NCBI RefSeq assembly: GCF_020443705.1
Contig: NZ_JAIZZK010000029.1
Location: 1 to 46,363, forward strand
Source of the DNA: Clostridium algoriphilum
GTDB lineage: Bacteria > Bacillota > Clostridia > Clostridiales > Clostridiaceae
DNA: 46,363 bases
Direction of reading: 5' to 3'
The translations under genes were made by a program, and so were the position numbers. Position 1 is the stretch's first letter. Each line of letters starts with the position of its first letter. Positions 43,486 through 46,363 of the stretch are shown piece after piece. Below the pieces are notes generated by a model. That model had not been told where the DNA came from. It saw nothing but the letters and a program-made list of their open reading frames with translations, and did no database searches.

Positions 43486-45147
43486 ATGAAATACAGGGGT
43501 GCAAGAATTTTACTAGAATGCCTCAAAGAGCAAGATGTAGATACTATTTTTGGTTATCCAGGTGGAAGTGTAATAAATATATACGATGAGCTTTATTCGT
43601 TTGAGGGAATAAAGCATATCTTAGTTTCTCACGAACAAGGTGCAGCCCATGCTGCTGATGGGTACGCTAGATCAACTGGTAAAGTAGGGGTATGCCTTGC
43701 AACGTCAGGACCTGGAGCTACTAATCTTGTAACTGGTATTGCAACTGCCTATATGGATTCTGTACCTATGGTTGCAATTACTGGTCAAGTAGCAACGCCA
43801 TTAATAGGTAAGGATGCCTTTCAAGAAGTTGATATTGTAGGCATAACAATGCCTATTACTAAGCACAGCTTTTTAGTAAAAAGGATAGAGGACTTAGCTC
43901 CTGCTATAAGGCGTGCTTTTAAAATTGCTAAAAGTGGAAGGCCTGGACCTGTACTTGTGGATATACCTAAGGATATTACTGGAATAGAGGGTGAATATTT
44001 TCCCGAAATTCCGAAGGTAACTAAGCGAAAACCTGTTAACGTTGATCAAATTATGGATGCAATTTGTGCAATTAAGGGATCATCTAAACCGATAATTGTG
44101 GTTGGTGGTGGATGTAATATATCAGAGGCCAAGGAAGTTTTGATTGAACTTCAGAATAAATTAAAATGCCCAGTATGTAATACAATGATGGGTCTAGGTG
44201 CATTTAGTGGACTACATCCCATGTATACAGGAATGCTCGGTATGCATGGAACATTTGCGTCTAATAGATGTATAACTTCAAGTGATTTAATTATTGCAAT
44301 TGGGGCTAGATTTAGTGATAGAGTTATCAGTGATCCTATATCTTTTGTAGCAAATACTAAGGTTATTCACATAGACATAGATGAAGCAGAAATTTCAAAA
44401 AATATAAAGGCAGATAGTTTTATAATTGGAAATGTAGCAGATGTCTTAAAAAATTTATTACAATCGCTTCCAGAGAGAGAAGAGAATGAATGGACAATGC
44501 TCGCAAAGGGATTAATTAAAAAAGACAAAGAAAAGGTTATAAAAGTAAATGAATTTGAGACTGTAAATCCTCTTTATGTAATTAAAAAACTATATGAAAT
44601 TACAGAAGGAAATGCTATAATAACCACTGAGGTAGGTCAAAATCAAATTTGGGCAACTCAAGCTTTTACTTATACAAAACCAAGAACTTTTATTAGTTCA
44701 GGTGGGTTAGGTACTATGGGGTATGGCTTTGGAGCTGCAATAGGTGCAAGTATAGGAAAAAAAGAAATGGTATTTGATATTGCAGGGGATGGCAGCTTTA
44801 GAATGAACCTTAATGAGCTTGGAACTGTTGCAAGATATAATATACCTGTAAAGATAATATTATTAAACAATGGGGTTTTAGGTATGGTAAGGCAGTGGCA
44901 GAACTTGTTTCATTCGAAACGATTTTCAAGTACTACACTCGAGCAGTATACTGACTTTGTAAAAATTGCCGAAGGTTTCGGAGTAAAAGGTATTAGAGTT
45001 GAGCATAACGGTCAGGTTGTGGATGCATTAAAAGAAGCAATAGATTGGGATGGACCTGTTGTAATTGATTTTAGAGTTGCAGCCGATGAGATGGCGTCTC
45101 CTATGGTTCCACCTGGTGCAAGTATTGAAATGATGTTTGAGGTATAG
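43486..45147 (+). CDS. ilvB: acetolactate synthase large (catalytic) subunit, biosynthetic
   Basis: Thiamine diphosphate enzyme, 553 aa, that makes acetolactate or acetohydroxybutyrate. The N-terminal domain has FGYPGGSVINIYDEL and SHEQGAAHAADGYARSTGKV with the TPP-activating glutamate; the FAD-type middle domain follows. The C-terminal TPP site is GDGSFRMNLNELGT then NNGVLGMVRQWQ. It starts 12 bp after cimA behind AAGGAGGT, so cimA and ilvB are co-transcribed. Its small subunit is encoded at 40198. Confidence 0.97.
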   Translation: MKYRGARILLECLKEQDVDTIFGYPGGSVINIYDELYSFEGIKHILVSHEQGAAHAADGYARSTGKVGVCLATSGPGATNLVTGIATAYMDSVPMVAITGQVATPLIGKDAFQEVDIVGITMPITKHSFLVKRIEDLAPAIRRAFKIAKSGRPGPVLVDIPKDITGIEGEYFPEIPKVTKRKPVNVDQIMDAICAIKGSSKPIIVVGGGCNISEAKEVLIELQNKLKCPVCNTMMGLGAFSGLHPMYTGMLGMHGTFASNRCITSSDLIIAIGARFSDRVISDPISFVANTKVIHIDIDEAEISKNIKADSFIIGNVADVLKNLLQSLPEREENEWTMLAKGLIKKDKEKVIKVNEFETVNPLYVIKKLYEITEGNAIITTEVGQNQIWATQAFTYTKPRTFISSGGLGTMGYGFGAAIGASIGKKEMVFDIAGDGSFRMNLNELGTVARYNIPVKIILLNNGVLGMVRQWQNLFHSKRFSSTTLEQYTDFVKIAEGFGVKGIRVEHNGQVVDALKEAIDWDGPVVIDFRVAADEMASPMVPPGASIEMMFEV

Positions 45148-45172
45148 TGGAAGCACTATACCTTATTTTTAT
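45140..45172 (+). terminator. terminator overlapping the ilvB stop
   Basis: AGGTATAGTG/CACTATACCT with a GAAG loop, followed by TATTTTT. The stop codon lies inside the stem. Confidence 0.85.
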
Positions 45173-45211
45173 GGTAATAAAAATTGTAAAATAATTATGT
45201 AGGAGGGTAAT

Positions 45212-46168
45212 ATGAAAATAGTAGTATTAGATGGTTTTACTTTGAATCCAGGGGATTTAACCTGGGAAGGTTTTGAAAAGTTAGGAAACTTAACAGTTTA
45301 TGATAGAACTAAAGACGAGGAAATTGTAAACAGAGCTTATGACTGCGAAATGGTTTTAATTAATAAAACACCATTAAATATGGAAACTTTAAAAAAGTTA
45401 CCTAAGCTTAAATATATTGGAGTTCTTGCAACAGGGTACAATGTTGTTGATGTAGTGGCAGCTAAGGAATTGGGTGTGTGCGTAACGAACATTCCATCTT
45501 ATGGTACATCATCTGTTGCTCAATTTGTATTTGCACTTCTACTTGAGATTTGCCATAATGTGGGAGAACACAATGAAGCAGTTCACAAAGAAGATTGGAC
45601 AAATTCAAAAGATTTTTGTTTTTGGAATTATCCATTAATAGAACTAGCTGGTAAAACAATGGGTATTATCGGTATGGGGAGCATAGGAAAGGCAACTGCA
45701 ACAATTGCACAAGCATTTGGTATGTCTATTCTAGCTTATAATCCATCTAAGGATGAGTCGTTAAAATCAGATTCCTTTAAGTATGTTGAACTAGACCAAT
45801 TATTCGCAGAGTCTGATGTTGTAAATTTACATTGTCCTTTATTTGAAAAAACTAAGGGAATGATTAACAAAGAAACTATTAATAAGATGAAAGATGGAGT
45901 TATTATCATAAACACTTCTAGAGGGCCTTTAATCGTTGATAATGACCTAGCAGATGCACTAAACAGTGGAAAAGTCGCTGGCGCAGGAGTAGACGTTATG
46001 TCTACAGAGCCTCCTGAAATGGATAACCCACTAATGCTTGCTAAAAACTGTTTCATTACACCGCATATTGCATGGGCGCCAAAGGAATCTAGAGAGCGTC
46101 TTATGGATATAGCTGTAGACAATTTAGTAAAGTTTATAAATAAAACACCTACTAATGTAGTAAAATAA
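45212..46168 (+). CDS. D-2-hydroxyacid dehydrogenase (hydroxypyruvate reductase type)
   Basis: NAD(P)-dependent dehydrogenase, 318 aa, family length. The Rossmann motif is GIIGMGSIGKA. Catalytic residues are visible as Arg in INTSRGPLIV, Glu in STEPPEMDNP and His in ITPHIAWAP. The N-terminal region (VLDGFTLNPGDLTWEGFEKLG) resembles glycerate dehydrogenase/hydroxypyruvate reductase. A role beside branched-chain genes, for example reduction of 2-oxo acids, is possible but not shown. It has its own ribosome binding site (AGGAGGG) and lies between terminators. Confidence 0.9.
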   Translation: MKIVVLDGFTLNPGDLTWEGFEKLGNLTVYDRTKDEEIVNRAYDCEMVLINKTPLNMETLKKLPKLKYIGVLATGYNVVDVVAAKELGVCVTNIPSYGTSSVAQFVFALLLEICHNVGEHNEAVHKEDWTNSKDFCFWNYPLIELAGKTMGIIGMGSIGKATATIAQAFGMSILAYNPSKDESLKSDSFKYVELDQLFAESDVVNLHCPLFEKTKGMINKETINKMKDGVIIINTSRGPLIVDNDLADALNSGKVAGAGVDVMSTEPPEMDNPLMLAKNCFITPHIAWAPKESRERLMDIAVDNLVKFINKTPTNVVK

Positions 46169-46185
46169 TTAATTAGCATACATAG

Positions 46186-46228
46186 ATTTAGGGATATCTA
46201 ATCATAAAATGATAAGATATCCCTAAAT
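46186..46228 (+). terminator. terminator after the hydroxyacid dehydrogenase
   Basis: ATTTAGGGATATCT/AGATATCCCTAAAT with an inner ATCAT/ATGAT helix; TTTATT follows. Confidence 0.88.
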
Positions 46229-46253
46229 TTATTGCTTATATATATAGTTGTAA

Positions 46254-46363
46254 GGGCCTGTAAATAATTTTGTGTAAACAGAATATAATGTACTCTTTCT
46301 TGGCAATAATTGAGATAAGTGATTATCAAAGATTGTAAGGAGGAGTATTTTTATGTCAAACAT
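46254..46363 (+). mobile_element. possible left end of an IS256-family insertion sequence
   Basis: GGGCCTGTAAATAATTTTGT followed by GTAAACAG (46254-46281) resembles the terminal repeats of IS256-type elements, which often contain TGTAAATNATTTTGTGTAA. About 70 bases later AAGGAGGAG and ATG (46353) open a gene cut by the window edge, at the distance expected for the transposase. The family call is from memory of the end sequence only. Confidence 0.45.
46353..46363 (+). CDS. start of a truncated gene at the window edge (possibly transposase)
   Basis: ATGTCAAACAT begins 7 bases after AAGGAGGAG (46337-46345). Only three codons and part of a fourth are present, so the product cannot be read. The sequence before it suggests a transposase. 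Confidence 0.4.

Overview
The window is AT-rich Gram-positive DNA, most likely Clostridium sensu stricto. The evidence is a clostridial-type 5S rRNA, strong AGGAGG/GGGGG ribosome binding sites, TTG and GTG starts, T-box leaders, a ydaO-type c-di-AMP riboswitch and a citramalate route to isoleucine. No species is claimed. The left edge is the end of an rRNA operon; the right edge runs into what looks like an IS256-type insertion sequence.

Layout. 1-194: 5S rRNA and terminators. 334-3475: Gfo/Idh/MocA oxidoreductase overlapping an OmpR-type regulator and its histidine kinase. 3615-7602 (minus): CitA/DcuS-type kinase, 2-hydroxycarboxylate transporter and CitB/DcuR-type regulator. 7868-10175: an ABC-2 type exporter pair. 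10259-11845: DeoR repressor and Cof-type HAD phosphatase. 12218-29146: a large fructan (levan) locus. 29255-31948: a c-di-AMP riboswitch and a polar amino acid ABC transporter whose binding protein is rearranged. 32206-34723: SSS-family symporter and a convergent dipeptide epimerase. 34814-45147: branched-chain amino acid biosynthesis, with leuC-leuD-leuB and leuA on the minus strand and ilvN-ilvC, cimA and ilvB on the plus strand. 45212-46168: a D-2-hydroxyacid dehydrogenase.

Fructan locus. It encodes a secreted levansucrase (GH68), two secreted GH32 enzymes with C-terminal CBM66-like modules, a surface GH32-like lipoprotein and a mannose-family PTS (EIIA, B, C, D). Its probable sensor is a NarL-type two-component system followed by two membrane-tethered sugar-binding proteins with no permease. 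Three promoters (before both secreted GH32 genes and the PTS) carry TGACAA-type repeats exactly 21 bp apart. The last repeat starts 36 bp before the -10 position, with good -10 hexamers at two of the three. This looks like the binding array of the local regulator. cre-like sites in two leaders suggest added catabolite control. Levansucrase has an ordinary sigma-A promoter. Two duplicated segments, a HAD-gene tail and an internally deleted copy of the second binding protein gene with its terminator and promoter, show that the locus was built by duplication and cassette insertion.

Branched-chain amino acids. leuCDB serves both leucine and, with cimA, isoleucine synthesis. Its T-box appears to carry an isoleucine (AUC) specifier, while leuA has a separate T-box with a leucine (CUC) specifier. 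A CodY-like palindrome lies between the divergent leuC and ilvN promoters. ilvD and a transaminase are not in the window.
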